Part shown: positions 1 to 7,169 of the stretch, piece after piece
Layout of the letters: each line of letters starts with the position of its first letter
Position numbering within the stretch: the stretch's first letter is position 1
From: Streptomyces sp. PT12
GTDB lineage: Bacteria; Actinomycetota; Actinomycetes; Streptomycetales; Streptomycetaceae
Direction of reading: 5' to 3'
NCBI RefSeq assembly: GCF_003311645.1
Contig: NZ_QEST01000014.1
Span: 62,001 to 126,000 of the forward strand
Length of the DNA stretch: 64,000 bases
Translations under genes and position numbers: made by a program
The notes under the pieces: generated by a model
Told to the model about the DNA's origin: nothing
The model's database searches: none
What the model saw: only the letters and a program-made list of their open reading frames with translations

Positions 1-1020
1 TCCGCTGGCAATTCGTACGGCTGCCACGAGAACTATCTGGTGGCCCGACACGGGGAGTTCTCGCGGCTCGCGGACGTGCTGATCCCGTTCCTCGTCACCC
101 GGCAGGTGATCTGCGGCGCGGGCAAGGTGCTCCAGACGCCGCGCGGCGCGGTCTTCTGCGTCAGCCAGCGCGCCGAGCACATCTGGGAGGGGGTCAGCTC
201 GGCCACGACCCGCTCCCGGCCCATCATCAACACCAGGGACGAGCCGCACGCGGACGCCGAGCGGTACCGCAGGCTCCATGTGATCGTCGGCGACTCGAAC
301 ATGTCGGAGACGACGATGCTGCTCAAGGTCGGGGCCACCGACCTGGTGCTGCGGATGATCGAGGCGGGCACCGTGATGCGCGACCTCACCCTGGAGAACC
401 CGATCCGGGCCATCCGCGAGGTGAGCCACGACATCACGGGCCAGCGCAAGGTGCGGCTGGCCACGGGGCGCGAGGCGTCGGCGCTCGAGATCCAGCAGGA
501 GTACTTCGAGAAGGCCCTGGACTTCTGCGAGCGGCGCGGCATGCGCACCGGGGTGACCGAGCAGGTCCTCGAGCTGTGGGGCCGCGCCCTCGAGTCCATC
601 AGGGCGCAGGAGCTCGACAAGATCAACACCGAGATCGACTGGGTGATGAAGTACCAGCTGATCGAGCGGTACCGGGCCAAGCACAACCTCACGATGTCGC
701 ACCCGCGGGTCGCGCAGATAGACCTCGCGTACCACGACATCCATCGCCGCCGCGGGCTCTACTACCTGCTGGAGCGCAAGGGCCAGGCGCAGCGCATCTG
801 CAACGACCTGAAGATCTTCCAGGGCAAGTCGGTCCCCCCGCAGACCACCAGGGCACGGCTGCGCGGCGACTTCATCCGCCGCGCCCAGGAGCAGCGGCGC
901 GACTTCACCGTGGACTGGGTTCATCTGAAGCTGAACGACCAGGCGCAGCGGACCGTGCTGTGCAAGGACCCGTTCCGTTCGGTGGACGAGCGGGTCGAGA
1001 AGCTGATCGCGGGGATGTGA
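1..1020 (+). CDS. pafA: Pup--protein ligase PafA, 3' part (5' end outside window)
   Basis: PafA ligates the prokaryotic ubiquitin-like protein Pup, through its C-terminal glutamate, to substrate lysines and so marks them for the actinobacterial proteasome. The reading frame is open from base 1, with 339 codons to the TGA. PafA is usually about 450 residues, so roughly 110 N-terminal residues lie outside. The first codons read [12 protein letters not shown], a carboxylate-amine-ligase signature shared with Dop. The C-terminal end ([17 protein letters not shown]) is typical of PafA rather than Dop. The family assignment is firm. The pup gene and proteasome subunits would be expected just upstream, but that is inferred, not seen. 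Confidence 0.95.
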   Translation, partial: SAGNSYGCHENYLVARHGEFSRLADVLIPFLVTRQVICGAGKVLQTPRGAVFCVSQRAEHIWEGVSSATTRSRPIINTRDEPHADAERYRRLHVIVGDSNMSETTMLLKVGATDLVLRMIEAGTVMRDLTLENPIRAIREVSHDITGQRKVRLATGREASALEIQQEYFEKALDFCERRGMRTGVTEQVLELWGRALESIRAQELDKINTEIDWVMKYQLIERYRAKHNLTMSHPRVAQIDLAYHDIHRRRGLYYLLERKGQAQRICNDLKIFQGKSVPPQTTRARLRGDFIRRAQEQRRDFTVDWVHLKLNDQAQRTVLCKDPFRSVDERVEKLIAGM

Positions 1021-1064
1021 CCGGCGTCCGGCGGCGCGCCCGCCGGCGTCGCGCGCGAAGGCCG

Positions 1065-1070
1065 TAGGGT
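1065..1070 (+). promoter_or_regulatory. Possible -10 element for the FKBP lipoprotein gene
   Basis: TAGGGT matches the common Streptomyces -10 form and lies 54 nt before the ATG at 1125, in the gap after pafA. No convincing -35 is visible. The sequence alone cannot show whether it is used. Confidence 0.3.
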
Positions 1071-1124
1071 GGGGCGGGACCAGTGGGGTCCCGCCCCCGC
1101 CCTCGTCTATCCCGAGTTGGACTC

Positions 1125-2117
1125 ATGATCCCGATCGAACGAGCGCGCCGCCTCGTGGTGGTGCTTGCCGTACCCGCCCTGCTGCTGACCGCCGCCTGCG
1201 GCTCCGACGACGGCGGGTCGGAGTCCTCCGATCCGGAAGGGCCGGTGGCCACCGTCACGGGGGAGGCTGGCGAGCCGCCGGAGATCACGCTCGAGGACGG
1301 GGCCCAGGCGGGCTCCGAGTCCGTCGTGGAGGTGCTTTCGGAGGGGGACGGCGACGAGGTCCAGGACGGGGACTTCCTTCGGGTGGATGTCGTCGGCAGG
1401 GTCCTCGAGGCCGACATGGAGCTGCTCAACACCTGGAACGGCAACCCCCAGGCGCCCGAGGACGCCCCCAGGACCCAGTTCGTGGTCCAGGTGGGCGCCG
1501 CCGCGTCGATGCCCGAGGCCGCGACGACGCCCCTGGTGGGTACGAAGGTCGGCAGCCGGGTCCAGGTCGAGGGTCCGGTCTCGGACATGCTCGGCCCCGG
1601 CGCGGCGCAGGCGGGGATCGAGGAGGACGACGGGGTCGTCTGGGTCTTCGACATCGCGGCCGCGTCCGACGTCGACCCGGCCGCGCACGCCGAGGGCGAC
1701 CAGGCGGCGGTCGATGAGGGCCTGCCCGAGGTGGAGGTCGGCGACGCGGGCCCCACGATCACCGTTCCCGAGGGCGAGGACCCGCCGTCGGAGCTGCGGC
1801 AGCAGACCCTCATCGAGGGTGAGGGGCCCGTGGTCGAGGCCGGGGACGGGCTGATCGCCCACTACACCGGCGTGCTGTGGGACGGCGGGGAGCAGTTCGA
1901 CTCGTCGTGGGAGCGTGAGATGCCCTCGGGCTTCCAGATCGGCACGGGCTCGGTCGTCCCTGGCTGGGACGAGGGGCTGGTCGGCAAGAAGGTGGGCGAC
2001 CGGGTGCTGCTGGTGATCCCGCCCGACCTGGGCTACGGCGAGCAGGAGGCGGGCAACGGGGCCATCCCGGCGGGCTCGACCCTGGTGTTCGTCGTGGACA
2101 TCGTGGGCCTGGTCTGA
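1125..2117 (+). CDS. Lipoprotein FKBP-type peptidyl-prolyl isomerase with two FKBP-like domains
   Basis: This is a 330-residue exported prolyl cis-trans isomerase that probably helps fold extracytoplasmic proteins. The N terminus has Arg residues, a hydrophobic stretch and the lipobox LTAAC, with Cys25 as lipidation site, followed by an Asp/Ser/Gly-rich linker. Residues of about 60-180 resemble a degenerate FKBP fold. Residues of about 230-330 are a canonical FKBP domain with HYTGVLWDGG, FDSSWER, VVPGWDEGL and IPPDLGYGEQ. The ATG at 1125 was chosen because it begins the signal sequence; in-frame upstream codons are not signal-like. Placement between pafA and a second FKBP gene is, as I recall, conserved in streptomycetes. 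The first domain lacks the aromatic pocket pattern and may be catalytically weak. Confidence 0.88.
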   Translation: MIPIERARRLVVVLAVPALLLTAACGSDDGGSESSDPEGPVATVTGEAGEPPEITLEDGAQAGSESVVEVLSEGDGDEVQDGDFLRVDVVGRVLEADMELLNTWNGNPQAPEDAPRTQFVVQVGAAASMPEAATTPLVGTKVGSRVQVEGPVSDMLGPGAAQAGIEEDDGVVWVFDIAAASDVDPAAHAEGDQAAVDEGLPEVEVGDAGPTITVPEGEDPPSELRQQTLIEGEGPVVEAGDGLIAHYTGVLWDGGEQFDSSWEREMPSGFQIGTGSVVPGWDEGLVGKKVGDRVLLVIPPDLGYGEQEAGNGAIPAGSTLVFVVDIVGLV

Positions 2118-2172
2118 CGCCGCGCGCGTCCACCGCCCGCGAGACGTACGAGAGTCCGACAGGAGAGTTGTG

Positions 2173-2547
2173 GTGAACATCGACAAGCCCGAGGTGGACT
2201 TCCCCGGGGGCGAGCCGCCCGCCGATCTGGAGATCAAGGAGATCTGGGAGGGGGACGGGCCCGTCGCCGAGGCGGGGGCCGAGGTCTCCGTGCACTACGT
2301 CGGGGTGGCGTTCAGCAGCGGCGAGGAGTTCGACGCCAGCTGGAACCGCGGCACGCCGCTGCGCTTCCAGCTGGGCGCCGGGCAGGTCATCCCGGGGTGG
2401 GACCGCGGCGTGCAGGGCATGCGCGTCGGCGGGCGGCGGCAGCTGACCATCCCGCCGCACCTGGCCTACGGGGACGCGGGCGCTGGCGGTGGCCGCGTCA
2501 AGCCGGGGGAGACGCTGATCTTCGTCTGCGACCTGTTCTCGGTCTGA
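2173..2547 (+). CDS. Cytoplasmic FKBP-type peptidyl-prolyl cis-trans isomerase
   Basis: This is a single-domain FKBP of about 124 residues with no signal peptide, so it should act as a cytoplasmic proline isomerase. The whole fold is present: VSVHYVGVAF, EEFDASWNRG, VIPGWDRGVQGM, LTIPPHLAYG and a closing LIFVCDL strand. Two GTG codons sit in tandem at 2170 and 2173. The AGGAG at 2161 is better spaced for 2173, which was chosen, but 2170 cannot be excluded. It follows the lipoprotein FKBP by about 55 bp and is followed by a strong hairpin, so the two FKBPs probably form a unit ending there. Confidence 0.9.
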   Translation: MNIDKPEVDFPGGEPPADLEIKEIWEGDGPVAEAGAEVSVHYVGVAFSSGEEFDASWNRGTPLRFQLGAGQVIPGWDRGVQGMRVGGRRQLTIPPHLAYGDAGAGGGRVKPGETLIFVCDLFSV

Positions 2548-2567
2548 GCCGATCGTCACAAGCGGTA

Positions 2568-2601
2568 CGGTGGGCCCATCCCTTCGGGGGTGGGCCCACC
2601 G
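2568..2601 (+). terminator. UUCG-capped hairpin between the FKBP gene and pafB
   Basis: An 11-bp perfect inverted repeat, CGGTGGGCCCA / TGGGCCCACCG, is extended inward by four more pairs to a TTCG loop closed by C-G. It lies 21 bp after the FKBP stop. No T-tract follows, as is common for streptomycete terminators. It could also act as an RNA-stability element in a read-through transcript into pafB. Confidence 0.7.
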
Positions 2602-2627
2602 CGTTGAGGAGAGAGGGCGACGCGTCG

Positions 2628-3581
2628 ATGGCGATTGCCAAGGCCGAGCGGCTGATGAACCTTGCCCTGTGCCTCCTGGGATCCGGACGCCCGCTGAGCA
2701 AGCGGGACCTGCGTACCTCGATCGAGGCCTATCTCGAGGTGACGTCGGAGGACGCGTTCAACCGCATGTTCGAGCGTGACAAGGACGACCTGCGCGAGCT
2801 CGGCATGGTCATCGAGACCGTCGAGAGCGTCGAGGGCGACATCGGCTATGTCGCGCGCCGCGACCGGAACCAGCTGCCGCCCGTCACCCTGGACGCCGAG
2901 GAGGCGGCCGCGCTGGTGCTGGCCGCCCGGGTGTGGCAGCAGGCGCGGCTCGCGGGCGCGGCGAGCGGGGCGTTGCAGAAGCTGCGGGCCGCCGGGATGC
3001 CGCTGGCCGAGGAGGAGCCCGAGGGGTACGGCGCGCTGGAGCCGCGCGTGCCCGCGGGGGAGGCCGCGTTCGAGCCGCTGATGATCGCGTGCCGGGACCG
3101 CAGGCCCGTGACGTTCGCCTATCGCAAGTCCAACGCCGCCAAGCCGGAGAACCGGCAGGTCGAGCCGTGGGCCCTGGAGTGCTGGCGCGGCCACTGGTAT
3201 CTGGCGGGCTTCGACCGCGACCGGGGCGCGGTGCGCGTCTTCCGGCTCTCCCGGATCGTCGGGCGGGTCAAGTCGCGGCTCGGGACGTTCACCGCCGAGG
3301 TGCCGGGGCAGGTGGCCGTCAGGGAGAGCGTGGCGCGCTGGGCGGGGGAGCACGCCACGGGGCAGGCGCGGATCCGGCTGCGCGCCGACGCGGGATACCC
3401 GCTGCGCGCCCGGGCCACCGAGGCGACCCCGGTGAACGGGGAGTGGGATGAGCTCGAGATCCCCTACGGGCACGGTCTCGGCGCCTGGCTCGCGGAGTTC
3501 GGCCCCGATGTGATCGTGCTCGAGCCCGCGGAGCTGCGGGCGGACGTGGTGGACCGGCTGCGGGCCGTGGCCAAGGGCTAG
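2628..3581 (+). CDS. pafB: WYL-domain transcriptional regulator PafB
   Basis: PafB, as a complex with PafC, activates the LexA-independent DNA-damage response in mycobacteria; in streptomycetes the pair also sits beside the Pup system. The 317-residue product starts with a winged-helix region (LMNLALCLLGSGRPLSKRDLRTSIEAY, given here as the span of residues 8-34) followed by a WYL domain. The typical VTFAYRKS and WYLAGFDRDRGAVRVFRLSRI strands are in the middle. The ATG at 2628 follows a GAGGAGAG-type ribosome site. pafC starts 16 bp after the stop, so the two are co-transcribed. Length and order fit the family. Confidence 0.9.
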   Translation: MAIAKAERLMNLALCLLGSGRPLSKRDLRTSIEAYLEVTSEDAFNRMFERDKDDLRELGMVIETVESVEGDIGYVARRDRNQLPPVTLDAEEAAALVLAARVWQQARLAGAASGALQKLRAAGMPLAEEEPEGYGALEPRVPAGEAAFEPLMIACRDRRPVTFAYRKSNAAKPENRQVEPWALECWRGHWYLAGFDRDRGAVRVFRLSRIVGRVKSRLGTFTAEVPGQVAVRESVARWAGEHATGQARIRLRADAGYPLRARATEATPVNGEWDELEIPYGHGLGAWLAEFGPDVIVLEPAELRADVVDRLRAVAKG

Positions 3582-3597
3582 GGAGTGAGTGACTGAC

Positions 3598-4566
3598 ATG
3601 GCGACGACCGCCATCGACCGGACCCGGCGGATGCTCTCCCTGGTGACCTATCTGAGGGAACGCCCGGGCGCGCGCGTCGACGAGGTGGCGCGGGCGTTCG
3701 GCATCTCGTCCGACGAGCTGATCTCCGACCTCAATGTGCTGCCCATGTGCGGCACCAGCTTCAGGGGCGGGGACCTGCTCGACATCGACACCGACGGCGA
3801 GCACATCTGGTGGCACAACGCGGACGCCGTAGGCTCGGGCACCGGGCAGCCGCTGCGGCTCGCCGCCGACGAGGCGACCGCGCTGCTGGTCGCCGCGCGC
3901 GCCGTGGCCACGCTGCCGGGGCTGCGCGACGGCGACAGGGACGCGCTGCTGCGGGCCACCGCCAAGCTGGAGACGGCCGCGGGCGAGAGCGCGGGGGCCA
4001 GCTCGCGCCTCTCGGTGACGTTCGAGGCGGAGGGCGGGGTCTTCGCCGACGTGGACCGGGCCATCACCGAACGCCGCAGGCTGCGCATCAGGTACTACTC
4101 GCCGGGGCGCGACGAGCTGACCGACCGGGAGATCGACCCGATCCGGCTCTTCGCGGTCGGCCACACCTATGTCGAGGCGTGGTGCCGCAGGACCGAGGCG
4201 CGGCGGACGTTCCGCCTCGACCGGGTGGCCAGGATCGAGCTGCTCGACGTGCCCGCCGACCCGCCGCCCGTGGAGCCCCGGGATCTGAGCGAGGGGCTTG
4301 TGCAGCCCGCGCCCAGCGATCCCGAGGTGGTGATCGAGGTCGGCCCTGGCGGGCGCTGGGTCGCGGAGTACTACCCGCATGACGCGGCCGACGAGCTGCC
4401 CGACGGTGGCCTGCGCGTGACGCTGCGCACCCCCGACCCGGCCACGCTGCGCCGGCTCGCGCTGCGGCTCGGCGGCGACGGGCGGATCGTCTCGCCGCCC
4501 GAGCTCGCGGACAGCGCGCGGGAGGCGGCGCGGGCCGCGCTCGAGCTGTACGGGGAGGTGGCGTAG
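3598..4566 (+). CDS. pafC: WYL-domain transcriptional regulator PafC
   Basis: This is the partner of PafB, with 322 residues in the chosen frame. It begins RTRRMLSLVTYLRERPG, then an HTH region ending in LPMCGTSFRGGDLLDID. The WYL domain follows, with RLRIRYYSPGRDELT and TYVEAWCRRTEARRTFRLDR. The C-terminal extension (residues 240-320) includes VAEYYPHDAADELPDG, typical of the WCX region. An in-frame GTG lies at 3589, but the ATG at 3598 fits family starts and leaves 12 nt to GGGAG. Tight spacing behind pafB suggests an operon. Confidence 0.9.
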   Translation: MATTAIDRTRRMLSLVTYLRERPGARVDEVARAFGISSDELISDLNVLPMCGTSFRGGDLLDIDTDGEHIWWHNADAVGSGTGQPLRLAADEATALLVAARAVATLPGLRDGDRDALLRATAKLETAAGESAGASSRLSVTFEAEGGVFADVDRAITERRRLRIRYYSPGRDELTDREIDPIRLFAVGHTYVEAWCRRTEARRTFRLDRVARIELLDVPADPPPVEPRDLSEGLVQPAPSDPEVVIEVGPGGRWVAEYYPHDAADELPDGGLRVTLRTPDPATLRRLALRLGGDGRIVSPPELADSAREAARAALELYGEVA

Positions 4567-4568
4567 CG

Positions 4569-4796
4569 GTGTTCTGGCCGATGACGCAGCTGGTGCTCGC
4601 GTTCTGCGGGGTGGCCGTGCTCGGAGTGCTCGCGGTGCGCGTGGGGATCGAGGTGCGGCGCTTCGCCCGCGCGGTGGGCGAGGGCGCCGAACGGATCGGC
4701 GCGGCGGCCGACCGCCTTGAGCGCTCGGCGCGGCCGCTTGCGGCGCGCGGGGGGAGTGTACGGCGGACGTACGGCGGGAACAGCCCGGAAGAATAG
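4569..4796 (+). CDS. Small single-span membrane protein of unknown function
   Basis: This 75-residue ORF starts with GTG 2 nt after the pafC stop, so it is almost certainly translated from the pafBC transcript. Residues of about 5-27 form one hydrophobic helix (LVLAFCGVAVLGVLAVRVG). Residues 28-58 look like an amphipathic Arg/Ala/Glu-rich helix. The tail is short and polar. No family was recognised. Its close linkage to pafC on one side and the tat genes on the other is the only functional hint. Confidence 0.6.
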   Translation: MFWPMTQLVLAFCGVAVLGVLAVRVGIEVRRFARAVGEGAERIGAAADRLERSARPLAARGGSVRRTYGGNSPEE

Positions 4797-4811
4797 GCGG
4801 ATGCGCGGGCA

Positions 4812-4842
4812 TTGCTTTGCGTTCACCCTTGCGCGTTAAGAT
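4812..4842 (+). promoter_or_regulatory. Candidate promoter for tatA
   Basis: In a locally A/T-richer gap, TTGCTT (4812-4817) is followed after 19 bp by TAAGAT (4837-4842). The start codon of tatA is 85 nt further on. The spacing is slightly long, so this is a candidate only. Confidence 0.4.
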
Positions 4843-4927
4843 TGCTGCTCGTGTGTCGGCCGATCCGGAATGACCGTGTCCGGGCGGCACGAAGGTCATT
4901 CCCCGGATGAGAGAGTAGACGGACGAT

Positions 4928-5203
4928 ATGGGCTCGATCTCACCTTGGCACCTGCTGGTCGTCTTCCTCGTCGTCGTGATCGTCTTCGGGTCCAAGCGGC
5001 TGCCGGACACCGCGCGCTCGCTCGGCAAGTCGATGCGCATCCTCAAGAGCGAGACGGCCGCCCTGAAGAAGGACGGCAAGGCGGGCGACGCCGGGGAGCC
5101 CGCGGACGCCGCGCCGCTGGCGCAGCGGACCATCCAGGCCGCCCCAGGGGACACCGAGAGCGCCCGCCCCGTGGACGAGCCGAAGCGCAGCGCCCAGGGC
5201 TGA
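4928..5203 (+). CDS. tatA: Sec-independent (Tat) translocase subunit TatA
   Basis: TatA multimerises to form the pore of the twin-arginine pathway, which exports folded proteins. The 91-residue product has the classic layout. There is a short N terminus (MGSISPWH), one membrane helix (LLVVFLVVVIVFG), the hinge SKRLPDTARSLGKSMR, an amphipathic helix and a disordered charged tail. tatC follows 68 bp downstream, after a hairpin. At least one probable Tat substrate, the GHL10 protein at 36961, is in this window. Confidence 0.93.
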   Translation: MGSISPWHLLVVFLVVVIVFGSKRLPDTARSLGKSMRILKSETAALKKDGKAGDAGEPADAAPLAQRTIQAAPGDTESARPVDEPKRSAQG

Positions 5204-5230
5204 CGCCCCACCGGTGGCAGGAGTGAGGTC

Positions 5231-5257
5231 GGGCGGCCGGACGGGTTCCGGCCGCCC
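5231..5257 (+). terminator. Hairpin between tatA and tatC
   Basis: GGGCGGCCGGA and TCCGGCCGCCC form an 11-bp perfect stem with a 5-nt loop, followed by CTT. It probably lowers read-through from tatA into tatC and so sets a TatA excess over TatC; that role is inferred. Confidence 0.55.
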
Positions 5258-5271
5258 CTTGAGGTGAGGAC

Positions 5272-6201
5272 GTGCCGGTGCCCAAGGCCGCGCGGAAGAA
5301 GCAGAAGGACCCCGAGGGGCGGATGCCCCTCACCGAGCACCTGCGTGAGCTGCGCAACCGGCTCGCCATCTCGGTGGGCGCGGTGCTGGCGATCACCATC
5401 GTGGCGCTCTTCTTCGCCAGGGACATCATGGAGATCCTCACGGATCTGATGCCCGACTGCGAGGAGGTCAACGACACCGCGGACGCGGTGCGGCAGTGCG
5501 ACACCCAGCTCACCCAGCAGGGCCTCACCTCGCCGTTCGCCACCTACTTCCGGGTCTCGCTGCTCGTCGGCCTCATCGGCGCCGCGCCGGTCTGGCTCTA
5601 CCAGGCGTGGGCGTTTATCGCGCCCGGCCTGCACAGGAACGAGAAGAAGTACGCGCGTGCGGTCGTCGGCGTCGGCGTGCCGCTGTTCCTGAGCGGCGTC
5701 TACTTCGCCTACTGGCTGCTGCCCCGGGCCATCCCGGTGCTGCTCGGCTTTAGCCCCGACGGCGTGCAGAACCTCGTGACCGTCGAGGAACTGCTCGACA
5801 TCACGATCCGGATGGCGTTCGCGTTCGGACTCTCCTTCGAGCTGCCGCTGCTGCTCGTCCTGCTGAACCTCGGCGGCGTCGTCACCGGCAAGCGGATGCT
5901 CGGCTGGTGGCGCTGGATGGTGCTCGGCATCGCGATCTTCGCGGCCGCGATCACCCCGACCGACCTGATGTCGATGATCGCCCTCCAGGTCCCGGTCACC
6001 GGCCTCTACTTCATCGCCTGCGGCATCGCCCTGCTCAACGACCGGCGTCGCCAGCGCAACGACCCCGACGCCGAGCTCGACGACGACGAGGCGTCCGACC
6101 TCGACCTGACCCCGTCGGCCATCGAGCCGGTGGAGTCGGTGTCGGCGTCGCGCGACGACGGGGGCTCATCCCGGGTCAACGGGTTCGACGACGCGACCTG
6201 A
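5272..6201 (+). CDS. tatC: Sec-independent (Tat) translocase subunit TatC
   Basis: TatC is the polytopic receptor that recognises the twin-arginine signal. The 309-residue product opens with Lys-rich residues and the family signature MPLTEHLRELRNRLAIS. About six hydrophobic segments follow, including ATYFRVSLLVGLIGAAPVWLYQ and WRWMVLGIAIFAAAITPTD. The tail beyond residue 255 is acidic. The GTG at 5272 follows a GAGGTGAGGA region. The next gene begins 5 bp after the stop. Confidence 0.95.
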   Translation: MPVPKAARKKQKDPEGRMPLTEHLRELRNRLAISVGAVLAITIVALFFARDIMEILTDLMPDCEEVNDTADAVRQCDTQLTQQGLTSPFATYFRVSLLVGLIGAAPVWLYQAWAFIAPGLHRNEKKYARAVVGVGVPLFLSGVYFAYWLLPRAIPVLLGFSPDGVQNLVTVEELLDITIRMAFAFGLSFELPLLLVLLNLGGVVTGKRMLGWWRWMVLGIAIFAAAITPTDLMSMIALQVPVTGLYFIACGIALLNDRRRQRNDPDAELDDDEASDLDLTPSAIEPVESVSASRDDGGSSRVNGFDDAT

Positions 6202-6206
6202 CGCGC

Positions 6207-7121
6207 GTGGGCGATGACATCACGCTGCTGGTGAATCCGGCGGCGGGCCGGGGCGGTGGCGCGCGCGCCGCCCTCGGCGCGGCCCGCGTGCTGCGGGCCG
6301 CGGGGTTCTCGGTGCGCGCCGTGACCGGCGAGGACGCGCCCGACGCGGCGCGCCGCGCGCGGGAGGCGGTGGCCGACGGCACGGGGGCGCTCGTCGCGGT
6401 CGGCGGGGACGGCGTGGTCTCGCTCGCGCTCGGCGCCGTCGCGGAGACCGCCACGCCGCTCGGCATCGTCGCCGCGGGCACGGGGAACGACACCGCACGC
6501 GCCTGCGGGCTGCCGATACGCGCCCCCGAGGCCTCGGCCACCCTGGTGGCCGAGGCCCTCGCGGCGGGCGCGAGCCGCCGCGTCGACCTGGGCCGGGTGG
6601 GGGAGACGTGGTTCGCCGGGGTGCTGGCCGCGGGCTTCGACTCCCGCGTCACCGACCGCGGCAACCGGATGCGCTGGCCGCGCGGCAGGCTGCGGTACGA
6701 CGCGGCGGTGCTCGCCGAGCTGGCCGCGCTGCACGCGGTGCCCTGCCGGATCCGCCTGGACGGCGGTCCGTGGTGGGAGCGGGACATCACGCTGGTCGCC
6801 GTGGGGAACGGGCCGAGCTACGGCGGCGGGCTGCGGATCTGCGCCGGGGCAAGACCTGACGACGGGCACTTCACGGTGACGGTGGTTGGCCCCGTCAGCA
6901 GGACCACGCTGGTGCGCGTCTACCCCCGCGTCTACCGGGGCACCCACCTCGGCCACCCCGCGGTGTCCGTGTTCACCGCCACCCGCGTGGAGCTGGACGC
7001 CCCCGGCGTCACGGGCTACGCCGACGGCGAATCGCTCGGCCCGCTGCCGCTCGCGGCCAGGTGCGTGCCCGGCGCCCTGCGGCTGCTCGCGCCGCCCCCG
7101 GGGGCGGGCTCGGGGGGGTGA
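6207..7121 (+). CDS. Diacylglycerol/sphingosine kinase-like lipid kinase (YegS/DgkB family)
   Basis: This family transfers phosphate from ATP to a lipid hydroxyl, usually diacylglycerol. The 304-residue product starts GDDITLLVNPAAGRGGG, the NPxxG nucleotide-binding start of the DAGK catalytic domain. It also has the GGDGVVSLAL glycine loop and GIVAAGTGNDTAR. The C-terminal beta-sandwich contains VAVGNGPSYGGG, ICAGARPDDGHF and YADGE, as in YegS. The GTG at 6207 was chosen because the conserved first strand begins immediately after it; it lies 5 bp from the tatC stop. Substrate is not determined by sequence. Confidence 0.88.
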   Translation: MGDDITLLVNPAAGRGGGARAALGAARVLRAAGFSVRAVTGEDAPDAARRAREAVADGTGALVAVGGDGVVSLALGAVAETATPLGIVAAGTGNDTARACGLPIRAPEASATLVAEALAAGASRRVDLGRVGETWFAGVLAAGFDSRVTDRGNRMRWPRGRLRYDAAVLAELAALHAVPCRIRLDGGPWWERDITLVAVGNGPSYGGGLRICAGARPDDGHFTVTVVGPVSRTTLVRVYPRVYRGTHLGHPAVSVFTATRVELDAPGVTGYADGESLGPLPLAARCVPGALRLLAPPPGAGSGG

Positions 7122-7153
7122 GAAGTCCTCGGGTCGGCGGGGGGTGGGGCCGG

Positions 7154-7159
7154 TAGGCT
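7154..7159 (+). promoter_or_regulatory. Possible -10 element of helY
   Basis: TAGGCT lies 10 nt before the ATG at 7170. A transcript starting 7-10 nt after it would have almost no leader, consistent with the lack of a Shine-Dalgarno sequence before helY. No clear -35 is seen. Confidence 0.3.
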
Positions 7160-7169
7160 CGTAGGCACA

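Noticed and set aside
2556-2627. Hairpin before pafB as a riboswitch
   Set aside because: It is a simple UUCG-capped stem without a conserved aptamer or alternative pairing; terminator or stability element is simpler.
5907-6206. Long N-terminal extension of the lipid kinase frame
   Set aside because: It lies inside tatC in another frame and is Arg-rich shadow sequence; the conserved kinase start begins at 6207.
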